A DNA stretch of 64,000 nt from Heterobilharzia americana (lineage: Eukaryota > Platyhelminthes > Trematoda > Strigeidida > Schistosomatidae), in contig OX104127.1 of the NCBI GenBank assembly GCA_944470555.2, positions 159,439,276 through 159,503,275 on the forward strand, given 5' to 3'. Positions 1-9,630 of the stretch are shown piece by piece. The notes below the pieces were generated by a model that did no database searches, was not told where the DNA came from, and saw only the letters and a list, made by a program, of their open reading frames with translations. Positions within the stretch are counted from its first letter, which is position 1. Every line of letters begins with the position of its first letter. A program made the translations under genes and the position numbers.

Positions 1-43
1 TTCTAATGTTCTCTCCTTCTTTGTGATGACAAGGGTAGTAGAA
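1..43 (-). mobile_element. Penelope-like element scrap
   Basis: Bases 1-34 are the exact reverse complement of 3154-3187, the end of the Penelope-like element described below, and the match continues to about base 43 with one mismatch. It joins abruptly to an RTE-A 3' end. This is the left edge of the window, so the fragment may extend further. Confidence 0.6.
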
Positions 44-386
44 AGAATAAACAACAAGGAACTCTGACAACGAACCAACCAATAACCTATCACATAACAA
101 ATATGCAGAGGAAGAAAGTGGAGATGGATTGGGCCTACACTGAGAAGGCTGATTGGAGACATCACGCGCCAGGCCAGTTGCTCGAGTGGAATCCAAATGG
201 GAAGCGACAAGTTGGGCGACAGAGTCGAGGGTGACATGGAGGAGATGATGTGAGGAAGAAACGAAAGTTTGTGGGCAGTCATAGAGTGAGGTACAAACGA
301 CTGTAGAGAAGAGAGTAAAATGAAGGCGTGCTACTGAAGCCCTATGTTCAACTAGCAACCCAAGGGAAAAATAATAATAATATAAT
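44..386 (+). mobile_element. RTE-A non-LTR retrotransposon, 3' end
   Basis: This is the last ~340 bp of an RTE-like (SR2-like) retrotransposon. The plus strand carries the decayed C-terminal coding tail (residues like KWRWIG, then GKR..GR..GDMEEM), the typical RTE end, followed by a simple tail of AAT units at about 367-386. It is close to a reverse-complement copy of 1556-1885. No open frame remains. Confidence 0.75.
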
Positions 387-1194
387 AGGTATATAGGATT
401 ATTCAACTTCGTTTGTTATTACAGATATTATGCAATACGCTACATAGCTTTTGCTGATATACGTATGTTGGACTTACGTGTCTGAATGTGACCCCGTCAT
501 CGAAATGCTTTGACGGTTCACTGGTGTACATAAGTTTCATTTTCCCCATTAAGGTTAACTTTTGTTGCATAACAGGTTCTTTATTTAATGATTTACACTG
601 AACCACGTATTGGAACTTTAGCTTCAAGATGAAGGGTGATTTTTGTACTACCTTCCTCTATCCTTATCTGATTTGACATTTCAACTGGTAGTCCAATCGT
701 TTATTGTATTGATTACTATGGAAACCAGACTGTTCATCTAGAGCTAACTATTGGAATTCACTTACTATACCTAGTAGAGCCTTTAGAATTGAAACCATGA
801 AAGAATATGACTTTTGACGAAAAGATATCTAAACTAATAAAAAGATAGTTACTACTATTCTACAATACCATCTTACTCCAGAAAGTTAAACGAAAAGAGA
901 AATTCGAAAAAAAAATATGAAATATTCCATTCATTCTTCAAATATCATGTTTAAAATTCTGTGAATGATAATCATCTGATTACTTCATAATCAGTACTTC
1001 AAACTTCTCGAAGAAAAACGCTGAAGGAATAGTCACGTTCATGTACATTCATATGATGTACAACTATGTAATATGCCAATTCGATTTGTGCTTCCCTTCA
1101 CATATTTAGTCCAACTCGAAAGATATGGATCTAATATGTAGATGATAGGTTTACAGTACTGAAATCAGAATACATCAATAGGTTCTTGACACAT
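387..1194. other. No gene recognised
   Basis: AT-rich sequence with only short chance reading frames. A 74-codon minus-strand frame at 403-627 has no recognisable domain or splice context. I see no RNA gene or repeat I can name. Confidence 0.4.
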
Positions 1195-1536
1195 ATAAAT
1201 TCAGCAGTGAATACAATCCAATTTACCTGTGGCATAGAAAGTGATGAAGATAATATCTGTGAATGATGGATTACAAGATGAAACGAAGACCAGATGAAAG
1301 TCTAGAGACTAGTGTCTATAGAAAACCTTCCCGCTTGAATGGCTACTTCGACTTCACATCATCTCAGTTGAAGTAGGCTTAGTTAAATGGTTAAATAATA
1401 GGGCAAGAAAGTTTACTAGTACGACAAGAAATAAAACATACCAATAACACCCTGCGTCTCTATAATTACTCACCTAGATTTCTAAATAAATTCATAAGAA
1501 GTCAAAAGAAAGATATGAGCAGTAATAGTAGTTGTA
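1195..1536 (+). mobile_element. Penelope-like element, RT C-terminal part (left piece)
   Basis: The plus strand carries the decayed reverse-transcriptase end of a Penelope-like element: an IQFT motif, then KR.PDESLE.SVYRKP around 1270-1330, aligning with the same motifs at 12.8 and 49.8 kb. Frameshifts and stops are frequent. An RTE-A copy at 1537-2483 interrupts it and it resumes at about 2484. Confidence 0.65.
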
Positions 1537-2483
1537 CTATTATTATTATTATTATATGTCCCTTGGTTTCCTAATGGAACATAGGGCTTCGGTAGCACGT
1601 CTGCAGTGCACTCTGTTCTCTGCAATCTTTTGAACCTGGCTCCATGACAGCCTACAAGCTCTCATTTCTTCCTCACATCATCTCCTCCATGTCACCCTCG
1701 ACTCTGTCGCCCAACTTGTCGCTTCCCATCTGGGTTCGACTTGAGTAACTGGCCTGGCGCATGATGTCCCCAATCGGCCTTCTCAGTGTAGGCCCAATCC
1801 ATCTCCACTTTCTTCCTCTGCATATTTGTTGGGTGATAGGTTGTTGGTTGGTTCGTTGTCAGAGTTCCTTGTTACTTATTCTATCTGACCATCTTAGCTT
1901 CAGAATCGAGCCAGCGTAGGCAGTTGTTGATGAATGTCTTTAGTTTGTTGGAAATGCCTTTCGTAACGCGCCAAGTTTCTGAACCATATAGCAGCACTGA
2001 CTTAATGTTGGTGTTGAAAATCCGGATCTTGTTCATGTTTTATGCTGAGTGCAGTGCAGTAGATCTCCACACTGGTTTCAGGTTAATGAACGCTTGTCTT
2101 GCTTTTCGGATCCTTACTGCTTTGACGTCCTCGTCTGTGCCGCTGCCTGTGGTTGAAACGATGCTGCCTAGATAAGTGAAAGAGGCTACTTCTTTTAAGT
2201 TTCTTCCGTTGATGGTGATTGGAGCTCGCTGTTGTTGGTTGGGTATCTTCATCACCTCTGTCTTCTCTACATTCACTTGAAGTCCCGTCTTCGCGGCCTT
2301 TCCCTGCCTCTTCCGTCGACTTGTTAGTTTTTGCCTGTAGATCTTCGAGTTTGTGCGACGACACACTAGACACAAGTCATCGGTGAAATCCAAGTCTTCT
2401 AGGTTCTTTTCTGCGGTCCAGCCAGCGTATCCCCTCTTCTCGCTCCTCACTGTTTGTTGCATGATCCACTTCAAAAAGCTCTT
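1537..2483 (-). mobile_element. RTE-A retrotransposon, 5'-truncated, inserted in Penelope-like element
   Basis: Minus-strand RTE-like fragment. Reading from about 2480 down, it encodes the end of the RT domain (WIMQQTV, then DLDFTDDLCL, the family's F-A-D-D motif with A to T), a thumb/connection region (SKIYR.KLT, INGRNLKE, YLGSI) and the C-terminal tail. The frame is open from 2600 to 2040, joining across the element edge. The 3' end has a TTA/TAA tail at 1537-1557. It splits a Penelope-like element, so it is the younger insertion. Confidence 0.8.
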
Positions 2484-3190
2484 GAATCGACTACAGTCTG
2501 AACTTCGTCCAGAAATACCACCTGCAATCACAGAACTGCAAGTGGACACAAATCCTCCAACGAAATTCGAAGTAGTAGTAACACAAGTGTTATTAATCAT
2601 AATTCTACTACTATTGGTAATAATGGTGACAGGGTTAAGAGAGGATTCAAAGCTTCTACTATGTTACCATACAATGAAGGCATCCTAGAAGTATTACGAA
2701 GAATTCTTAATAAAGCTGGTTGGGATTAGAGTGGCATTTAAACCAACAAACTCACTTAGAAATTAGCTTTATAGCTTAAAAGATCCCATCGATGCAATTA
2801 AACAAAATAATCTGGTTTACGAAATTCTTTGCAATAATTGCAAGGTAAAATACATCGATCAGAGTAGCTGACAAGCATCGATTAGAATAACAGCACATAA
2901 ACTTAGCCAAGTCAAGAGTAGTAGTTTGTAATAGGATAAGAAATTTAGGGAAAAGCTCAGCCTTAACTATGCATGCAATTCTATACAATCACATTGTAGG
3001 GTTGGATAAGGCGACAGTGTTGTAAACTAACTTATTTGGGTGAAGGGAGGGAGAGATTGATAACCGAATCTTTGTTTATCGAATCAATACCAAATACATG
3101 CAGTAATGGAAATAATTTTGCACCTATCCCAGATATGTGGGAAATTCTACTAACCTTGTCATCACAAAGAAGGAGAGAACATTAGAACTA
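2484..3190 (+). mobile_element. Penelope-like element, right piece with GIY-YIG endonuclease remnant
   Basis: Continuation of the element broken at 1536. The plus strand encodes GFKASTMLPYNEGI and RRILNKAGW, then after frameshifts IPC-N-C-K-like and Y-I-D-Q-S-S residues around 2825-2870. These correspond to the GIY-YIG-type endonuclease that follows the RT in Penelope-like elements. Many stops, so dead. The end at about 3187 is defined by the exact 34-bp inverted copy at 1-34. Confidence 0.65.
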
Positions 3191-3719
3191 TTGATATCAA
3201 TTCTGTCTCAAAGTTGTCGAGTTAGTTACCTGATATGAATATGGACAATAAATTGTGTCAGAAACATTGTAATCTAGTAAACGATACTGTTCCTTTAGTG
3301 TATGTGACATTTCTAATAAACAGACTAAAATGGAATTAAGTAACCATGGTCAGATATATGTGTGGTTTTCAATAATGTGTATTAATTGTATCATTAAAAA
3401 CAAGATATTCAGCGAAGATGACTCTTTTCAACTAATTTATTCTCAAGCTGTACATTCGTATATATGTGCATGATATTTAAAGATTGTAATCCGTGAGGAA
3501 GATTTAACTGAAATAATAGGGGTTGAAACAATAATAATAATGGTTATAATGATAATAATGTTGCTAGTTGATGATGTAAACGTCGAATGATAACAAAAAG
3601 GGGTTACATACGATTTTCAAATCATTTATAAAATGCATACGGATTAAAAAGGGGTGAAAACGTGGTAAAGTTAATAAACAATGAAAGTTGATTAGGTGCT
3701 ATGAATGAGACAACAGGGT
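3191..3719. other. No gene recognised; short AAT-rich runs
   Basis: Non-coding AT-rich sequence with short AAT/ATG-type runs near 3525-3560. Nothing else identifiable. Confidence 0.4.
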
Positions 3720-4583
3720 GATTGGAATAAATTGAGAATGTTTTGTTAAAAGTTGGGTTTATTAGGAAGATGAAATGGAATAACACCGGAAACTATTAAA
3801 CGAAACAATAATAATGATAATGACGATATAAGAGTATAAACATGAATCTACCAAAGAGGAAGTTGAAGAAACAACCATAAAGGGAAGGAAGCACATCAAG
3901 ACTAAAATAAGTTAAGGTTCATATAGAGACTAAGACTGTACATACTTCTTTTGCACTCAGAGGTCAGGCTTCAGTTCATGGATAGTCAAGGCCTCTGGTG
4001 TTCTTAGAAGTTGAACATGGAGGAAACATGAGGTGTTTCAGCGGATTCGATAGACAACCTTGAAATCATTGTTTGGGGAGGGTTGAATGGTTGGAATCGA
4101 TTAAATGTTCAAGGATACAACTTCTGATGCATTTCCTTTTTTACGCTTATAAAACCAGGCCGGAATATGTCCTCGCATCAGAAGTTCTATCCTTGAACAT
4201 TTAATCGATTCCAACCATTCAACCGACCCAAACAAAGATTTTAAGGTTGTCTATCGAATTCGCCCTAACACCTAACGTTTACTCCATATTCAGCTTCTAA
4301 AAATACCAGAGGCTTTGGCTATCCATGAAGTGAAGCCCACCCTGACCTTTGTGTCCGAAAGAAGTATGTACAGTCTTTGTCTCTACATGGGCCTTAATTT
4401 ATTTTAGTCTTGGTGCGTTTCGTCCTCTTTTTTCGTTTATCAAACCTTTCCCCTTTTTTGTCACATTTATCTTTGTACTCTTATATCGTCATTATTACTC
4501 TGTTTTTTTGTATTTATTTGTTTCCGATGTTATTTCATTTGATCTTCCTAATAAACGCAACTTTTAACAAAACATTTTCAACC

Positions 4584-4860
4584 TCTATTGGCATATGCGC
4601 TCCTATATGGATGCCTCGATATTGCCTGATTGTTAATTATGAAAATTTGGTTGGTTTGAAGCGTTTGAAGCGATGGGTACGAGGTTCGAATCCCAGTGGG
4701 AACAAAGTCACTGGGGTGCAGGTACATCCAGCTGACGAGTCCCAAATAGGACGAAATGCGCGTCCTGGTTTCTTCTGCTAGCCACAACCAACCAATTTAT
4801 CATAATTAACATTCAGGCAATGTTAAGGTATCCGCATAGGAGCCCATATGCCAATATATG
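4584..4860. repeat. Inverted repeat arms enclosing the first hammerhead
   Basis: Bases 4584-4657 and 4786-4860 are near-complementary arms of ~73 bp with a few mismatches. They bracket the B box and first hammerhead. The first hammerhead unit therefore sits in the loop of its own small foldback unit, nested in the larger insertion. Confidence 0.7.
4728..4768 (+). ncRNA. Hammerhead ribozyme (Smα type), core intact
   Basis: Self-cleaving RNA. Stem I is closed by CCAG 4728-4731 with CTGG 4765-4768. Core CTGACGA is 4732-4738, stem II GTCCCAAATAGGAC 4739-4752, GAAA 4753-4756. Stem III is the very short self-complementary ATGCGCGT (one wobble pair), followed by the cleavage-site C at 4764. Predicted cleavage is 3' of GTC, between 4764 and 4765. 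Very short stem III is typical of schistosome hammerheads. All conserved core bases are present; activity is inferred. Confidence 0.85.
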
Positions 4861-5046
4861 TCGAACAATTCGATGGGACAAAACAACGGAGAATAACAAG
4901 TATGTCAGTAAATAGTAATAACTACTACCCATTGTACAAGAAGTGGCTGTCGTCCCTCCATGGCATAGTGAATAACGCCTTGGCGTTTGAAACGATGGGT
5001 ACGAGGTTCGAGTGCCAGTGGGAACATCACTGGGGCGCAGGTAAAT

Positions 5047-5088
5047 TCGGCTGACGAGTCTTAAATAGGACGAAACGCGCGTACTAGG
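5047..5088 (+). ncRNA. Hammerhead ribozyme (Smα type), partly decayed
   Basis: Core CTGACGA 5051-5057, stem II GTCTTAAATAGGAC 5058-5071, GAAA 5072-5075 and stem III ACGCGCGT are present. The cleavage triplet is GTA (5081-5083) instead of GTC, which hammerheads tolerate. Stem I is weakened, since the flank upstream of the core pairs poorly with CTAGG at 5084-5088. Catalysis is doubtful. Confidence 0.75.
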
Positions 5089-5144
5089 TTCTTCTGCTGG
5101 CCACTACTAACCAATTTATTATAAAACATTTTCAATTTATTCCA

Positions 5145-5147
<3 letters not shown>

Positions 5148-5199
<52 letters not shown>
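5148..5199. repeat. (AT)n microsatellite
   Basis: Uninterrupted AT dinucleotide run of about 52 bp just outside the foldback element. Confidence 0.95.
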
Positions 5200-5202
<3 letters not shown>

Positions 5203-5249
5203 TGTATTAATTATGACGCACAACCGTTAATTTAACTTATAAATACCAG

Positions 5250-5360
5250 CGAGACGCTTAGAATATCATGTGAAACATGTTTTAAATGAAATATCAAATG
5301 ATCCTATGCATCTAAAGAAGTTGATCACTGGTAGACGTGTACAATTGGCTGAAGATCTTA
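5250..5360 (+). CDS. Penultimate coding exon of an unidentified gene
   Basis: An open stretch bounded by an acceptor (AG at 5248-5249) and a strong donor (GTGAGT at 5361). It starts with two bases completing a split codon and ends with one base, in exact phase with the exon at 7830. The 36 complete codons include RRLEYHVKH, NEISNDPMHLKK and GRRVQLAEDL, a charged, probably helical segment. Codon use is coding-like and no repeat family explains it. I do not recognise the protein. The two exons give only the last ~57 residues; earlier exons are upstream of the window or not visible in 1-5249, which is mostly repeats. Function unknown. Confidence 0.6.
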
Positions 5361-5467
5361 GTGAGTAATATTATTTACATATTTTCATATCTCTATATTA
5401 TTTGCATATACTTTAGATATCTGTTTGTTTTAAAGGTTACACATAATTGACACATTTTGTCTTTTCA

Positions 5468-5617
5468 TTAAACTATCTGAGATAGATATGGTTTTGATAG
5501 ACTACTAGGCGATAATTGAAGAAGATGAAATGAAAATTTAGACCACTGCGTTATTCGAACCAGCGACCACCGAATTTCCAACCCGATGACTTTATAGCTC
5601 AGTTGTTAGAGTATTGT
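5468..5617 (-). repeat. tRNA-derived foldback SINE, one end
   Basis: The minus strand carries TAGCTCAG-like A-box and GGTTCGAAT-like B-box sequences, degenerate copies of the tRNA-like end seen at 47.7, 52.2, 52.7 and 63.3 kb. The family's outer CTATCTGAGATAG stretch precedes it at about 5474. Only one end is present. It is too decayed to be a real tRNA gene. Confidence 0.6.
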
Positions 5618-6279
5618 TATTGTCTTTTACAATGAAAAAATGTTCACTTCCATTCGTCAAAATATCTGAAGATTACTAAGGTTTCTCTGGTAGACTAGTG
5701 TTGTTATTGATACAATGGTGAAATGAATACCAGCCTGGTTACAAGATTTGAAGTAACAGAATCTAGGTTACTTGTCCAAAGCTCTGCTAACTAGGTCTTA
5801 TCTTTTCATTGAAATACTTGGCAGCTTCACCCGAATACCGTGTGAATCTATGACATCACTACCTGATCATGATAATCACACTGACTACTCAACAAGGTAT
5901 TCTCTTTTCAATTAATTTCTTATTGACTCTGAATTACATGAGTTCTGTATTGACTACTGAAGTAGAGTTAATCCATTCTACTACAGGTACCTGCCTCTGA
6001 TTGAACAATTGATACCTTCTATTACATAGACCACACCTACAAATTCATCACACATAGTATAGAGTGTATATGCTTTAGCTAAGAAGTTGCGTCATCGATT
6101 TCAATAAGATAGACTACATTAATGTAAAACGTCGCTCACAAATGGGTTTGTTCAAGCTCTCATACTTCAACGCAGCATAGAAAGAACATATGAGCAGAAA
6201 AAGACTGATATAAAATTAGTCAGAGGTGTGTGTGTGTGTATAAAAGGAGAAAGAATCTGAAAATGAAGCTTTACAAGGC

Positions 6280-6410
6280 GTCAAAAAGTGGATACATCTA
6301 TGCCATTGTGATTGATTTTAAGCCATGTCATCATGACTTAGTTCTCAACCATTGATTCCTGTTGTCTTAGGGACTCTAACTAGATGATCAATATCTCTCA
6401 ACATGGCTTA
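6280..6410 (-). mobile_element. RTE-B fragment, degenerate
   Basis: Weakly similar to the RTE-B 3' region at 6700-6800 (the segment with GAGCCATATCA and CGTTCC-like words). Too decayed to read a frame. Confidence 0.35.
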
Positions 6411-6455
6411 GATTAATTACTATGAAAATAAACAATATTTCTGTAGCCTTCATTA

Positions 6456-6487
6456 GTATATACACTGCTGATGATTCCCACGCTAAG
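6456..6487. repeat. Target-site duplication, left copy (32 bp)
   Basis: A 32-bp sequence ending CCCACGCTAAG is repeated at 7725-7756 with two differences, exactly flanking the RTE-B copy. It includes the CTGATGA half of a SINE2 hammerhead core. Confidence 0.8.
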
Positions 6488-7724
6488 TCATCATCATTAT
6501 CAACATAGGACCAGGCATTACTGCGTAACGGTCCGAGTTGCCACACCTCATATCAGCACATCAAGTAAAAAGGTAGTGAGGTGAAGGATGAAGATAAGTG
6601 AATGCAGTCAAAAGAAATATAAAGTACGAGAAGAAAGGAAAGAGGAGTGACAAAATAGTGAGATTCGGTATAGCGTTGTTAAGATGAGGATAGTGTGTGT
6701 ATACATCTGCGCCAATGATATCGGTTCTGAGCCATATCACCTGGAGTCTCCAACCATTCGTTCCTTTTGTCCCGTGGACCCCAACCACCTGGTCTGCATC
6801 GTCCCACAAGGCTCAAACCAACAGTCAGAGACTCCATGCGTTGATGCCATGTTTTAGTTTGGCCACCTCGGGCCTTTTTTTCAGCCTGGACCCACCTCAG
6901 CCAACATTGTGTGACGAGGCAATCAGTGACTAGGCATACGTGGTACGTGTCCCAACCAGCCATCTCAGTCGATGAAGCTTCACAACCTCGTCAACTGACT
7001 TACCTCTTCTCCCTAAAACTCTGTAACTGACTTCTGCATTACTCACATGGTGACACCACGGAATACGGCTTATACTACGAAGGCAATGGTGGTCAAACAC
7101 TTGAAGTCTTCTCATATCTTCCACTTTCAATGGCCATGTTTCACAGCCATACAGTAGAACAGAGCGGACTGCTGTGCAGTACACGCGACCCTTAATAGAC
7201 AAACGAATATCACGGCGGCGCCATAGGTGACGCAAATTGGCAAAAGCCAATCGAGCCTTTTGTATCCGTGCAGAGATTTCATCGGCCACTGACCCACCAG
7301 GGTTGATCCTACTTCCCAGATAAGTGAAGTGGTCAACACACTCAACCACTTCATTCTCTACTGTTAGCCGCGGTGGGGCACCGTTGAAGACCAGTCCTGG
7401 AGCAAAAATTTGCATTTGGGTGGTGAAAATCGCATCCCAAACATTTTCAAATTCCCACTTAAAGTGTTCAGAAGACATCAGGATCTTGTCAGCGTCTTCA
7501 CTTAACAGAACTATGTCATCTGCATATTCTAGATCTAAGGAAAATTCACCTGTGATTAGGTCAACGTCTGTGTAATTAGGTGACGAGAGGGAAACCTCCT
7601 TAAGAATATCTATGATAAAGTTAAATAAGAATGGGGATAGTGGGCATCCTTGACGGACACCACTTGATCAGTATAGATCCCTGGACAACTCACCATAGGC
7701 TCTAACATACCCACAAGTGTTCGA
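6488..7724 (-). mobile_element. RTE-B non-LTR retrotransposon, 5'-truncated
   Basis: A 1,237-bp minus-strand copy. From about 7720 down it encodes SNTCGYVRAYG, the RT motif GVRQGCPLSPFLFNF, the catalytic LEYADDIVLLSED (both Asp kept), then CVDHFTYLGSRI, IKGRVYC and YGCETWPL, typical after the RT domain of RTE-type elements. The 182-codon stretch 7478-6930 is open, but frameshifts and stops elsewhere make the copy dead. The 3' end at 6488 is a CAT-rich tail. A 32-bp target-site duplication fixes both ends. Confidence 0.85.
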
Positions 7725-7775
7725 GTATGTACACTGCTGATGACTCCCACGCTAAGACGAAACAGCTATCAATAA
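7725..7775 (+). repeat. SINE2 hammerhead relic and right target-site duplication
   Basis: 7725-7756 is the right copy of the 32-bp duplication. The sequence continues ACGAAACAGC, completing a hammerhead-like order (CTGATGA, spacer, GAAAC). The bases that should pair in stem II do not, so it is a decayed SINE2 3' end split by the RTE-B insertion. Confidence 0.6.
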
Positions 7776-7829
7776 ATCCTCGTAAACTTGTTATTTGATA
7801 GGTTTTTCTGTGTCTTTTTTTATTTATAG

Positions 7830-7894
7830 GTCGAACAAGGCATATACAAGAGAAATTAGAAGAATTTATAGCGGCTTTAAAAGCAGGAGAGTAA
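7830..7894 (+). CDS. Terminal coding exon of the unidentified gene
   Basis: The acceptor is a long T-rich tract ending TTTATAG at 7829. Joined to the exon ending at 5360, the split codon restores a serine and the frame reads RTRHIQEKLEEF and AALKAGE before TAA at 7892-7894. The segment is strongly helical and charged. The intron (5361-7829) holds a foldback SINE end and an RTE-B copy. Exact phase agreement and good splice sites support a real gene end; the product is not identified. Confidence 0.6.
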
Positions 7895-8794
7895 CTGTGA
7901 TGCTGATTCATCTATCTCCCGCCTTTTCTTCAATAGTTTTATGTTGTACATTGTTTAAATAGGCTAAAAGAGGAGAATTTCATTTCAAAACTATACCCAA
8001 CTTCTTTTTTTCTTTCTTCATATGATCTAGTTATATTTCACTTTGTATCATTTCTTCAATGTTCTCTTCTATATATCTGCACAATTTTTATTTCCTTTTT
8101 TTATTTTGGTTTTCTTATTTGTTAACTTGTTAGTCGACCCTCACAATTGAACAATTGTTTTGTTTTTGTTTATCTCTATTAATGTTCATTATTTCAATGT
8201 TCAATATGGAAATGTAATGAAAATGGTTATGCTGTAAATGATAGTGAACTTCTATCTCTTAGGTTTCATTATCATTATTGTTATTATTATTATTATTATT
8301 ATTATTTATTTTGACATGTTATTATGCGTATGTTGTACATAAATGTTTATTAGTTTACAAATGAGCATGTCTCTTCTTATGCTGTAGTAGTTAGTAGCTG
8401 TGCTCATCTATTCATTCTAGCTTTTCTCTCTCTCTCTCTCTCTCTCGTATGCATTATGTTCTAACGCATAATTTCTCATCTTTGAAATGTTCATATCAAT
8501 CTTGCCAGTTATATAAAATTCCTTTTTGATTTGATCACTCTTGTGTTATCATTATCATTAATAAGTAATAACCTTAACTGTGGTTTCTTTTTTTTTTGTG
8601 GTTTGTAGATATTAGAGTAATTCCAACTTATAACTGTTGTATAATAGTCATGAATGGTGACTAGCAGTGGAATTTAGTATTGGTGTTTCGTTCTGTCTTA
8701 GACTTTTCAGTTTGATATACTTGCCTCTTGTTCAGCCATATTATTACCGGTAAGACTTGTGCCCATAGCTGGTCGCTTGAAACAGCAGAGCTGA
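7895..8794. other. Probable 3' flank; microsatellites only
   Basis: T-rich sequence downstream of the stop, a likely 3' untranslated region whose polyadenylation site I cannot fix. It contains an ATT run (about 8273-8310) and a CT run (8425-8448). No other gene or repeat recognised. Confidence 0.4.
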
Positions 8795-9010
8795 TTGACT
8801 GACCTACCACTTCACCTATCTGAGAAGTAGGATCAGCCCTGATGCCTCAGTGGCCGATGAAATCTCTACATGAATACAAAAAGCTTGGTTGGATTTTTCT
8901 AACTTACGCTATCTGTTGCGCTGCCGGGATATCCGATTATCTATTAAGGGTCGCGTGTACTGCACAACAGTTCTCTCTGTTCTACTGTATGGATGTGAAA
9001 CATGGCCATT
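8795..9010 (+). mobile_element. RTE-B internal fragment
   Basis: The plus strand matches the region after the RT domain of RTE-B (words corresponding to YLRSRISPDASVADE, IKGRVYC and YGCETWP, with frameshifts). It lacks both the RT core and the 3' tail. Confidence 0.65.
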
Positions 9011-9420
9011 GTCTTATTACTATCGAAAATACTTTCCCAATATGATGTAAGCTCATGAGACAAACGTTTTCAGCAACATGACTAGTTGGGTCATTGTGAT
9101 GTCTCCGACTACCATATAAATTTAGTATCTGATGGTTGGGCAGTCTATACCTCCAGTGACCAGTGTCATACATTGCATTGGCCACTATGAGCTCTTGGTT
9201 AACTTAATCAAGCTAAAAGCAATATAACAAGTCGGTGTAAACAGTGTAACTAATTTCAAAAACACTGCAGTCGATACAGCTTCATATCTCTATCAACTAA
9301 CTTACATTATTTTCTCTATGCTGTTCTCCTTTATTCAACATTATATTTCCAACTGACACCTGAGATTCATATACAATAACAATCATTCATCAGCTTTTCC
9401 TTCCTTGTATGGCTAGATTC

Positions 9421-9628
9421 GAGAGGTGATTCGTGAAGTTCCAATGAGAAGTCGTGACAAGTGGAGGACAGTTACTCAACAACGATATCGGAGTGACAGA
9501 AGTAGGAAATATGAACCATTGAATTCCGACCCAGTGGCTCAATGATAACGTGCTGGCCACGGAACATGAAGGTCCTGGGTTTCGTCCCTAATAGGGTGAG
9601 GTCACTGGTGCACACTACCAATGAATCC
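9421..9628 (+). mobile_element. SINE2 (tRNA-headed, hammerhead family), 3'-truncated
   Basis: Starts with the family's leader (GAGAGGTGATTCGTGAAGTT), then an A-box-like TGGCTCAATGATAACG (near 9536) and a B-box-like CTGGGTTTCGTCCC. It breaks off near 9628, before the hammerhead can form. Confidence 0.65.
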
Positions 9629-9630
9629 CG

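Larger units (their letters stand above)
4582..5122 (+). mobile_element. Smα-like SINE insertion carrying two hammerhead units
   Basis: This 541-bp insertion is flanked by a 13-bp direct repeat (AAAACATTTTCAA at 4569-4581 and 5123-5135), a target-site duplication inside the foldback arm. It contains two tRNA-headed units, each with a pol III B-box-like GGTTCGA motif (near 4683 and 5005) followed by a hammerhead ribozyme. The second unit keeps an A-box-like stretch (TGGCATAGTGAATAACG near 4963). This is the layout known for the schistosome Smα family. Confidence 0.8.
3720..5147. repeat. Foldback (palindromic) element, interrupted by hammerhead SINEs
   Basis: Left arm 3720-4131 and right arm 4165-4568 are imperfect inverted repeats around a ~33-nt centre near 4148. 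The outermost part of the right arm (matching 3720-3745) is displaced to 5117-5147 by an insertion at 4582-5122. Arms are ~410 bp with substitutions and small indels, so an old palindrome. It encodes no protein I recognise, and I saw no target-site duplication around the whole element. Confidence 0.75.
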
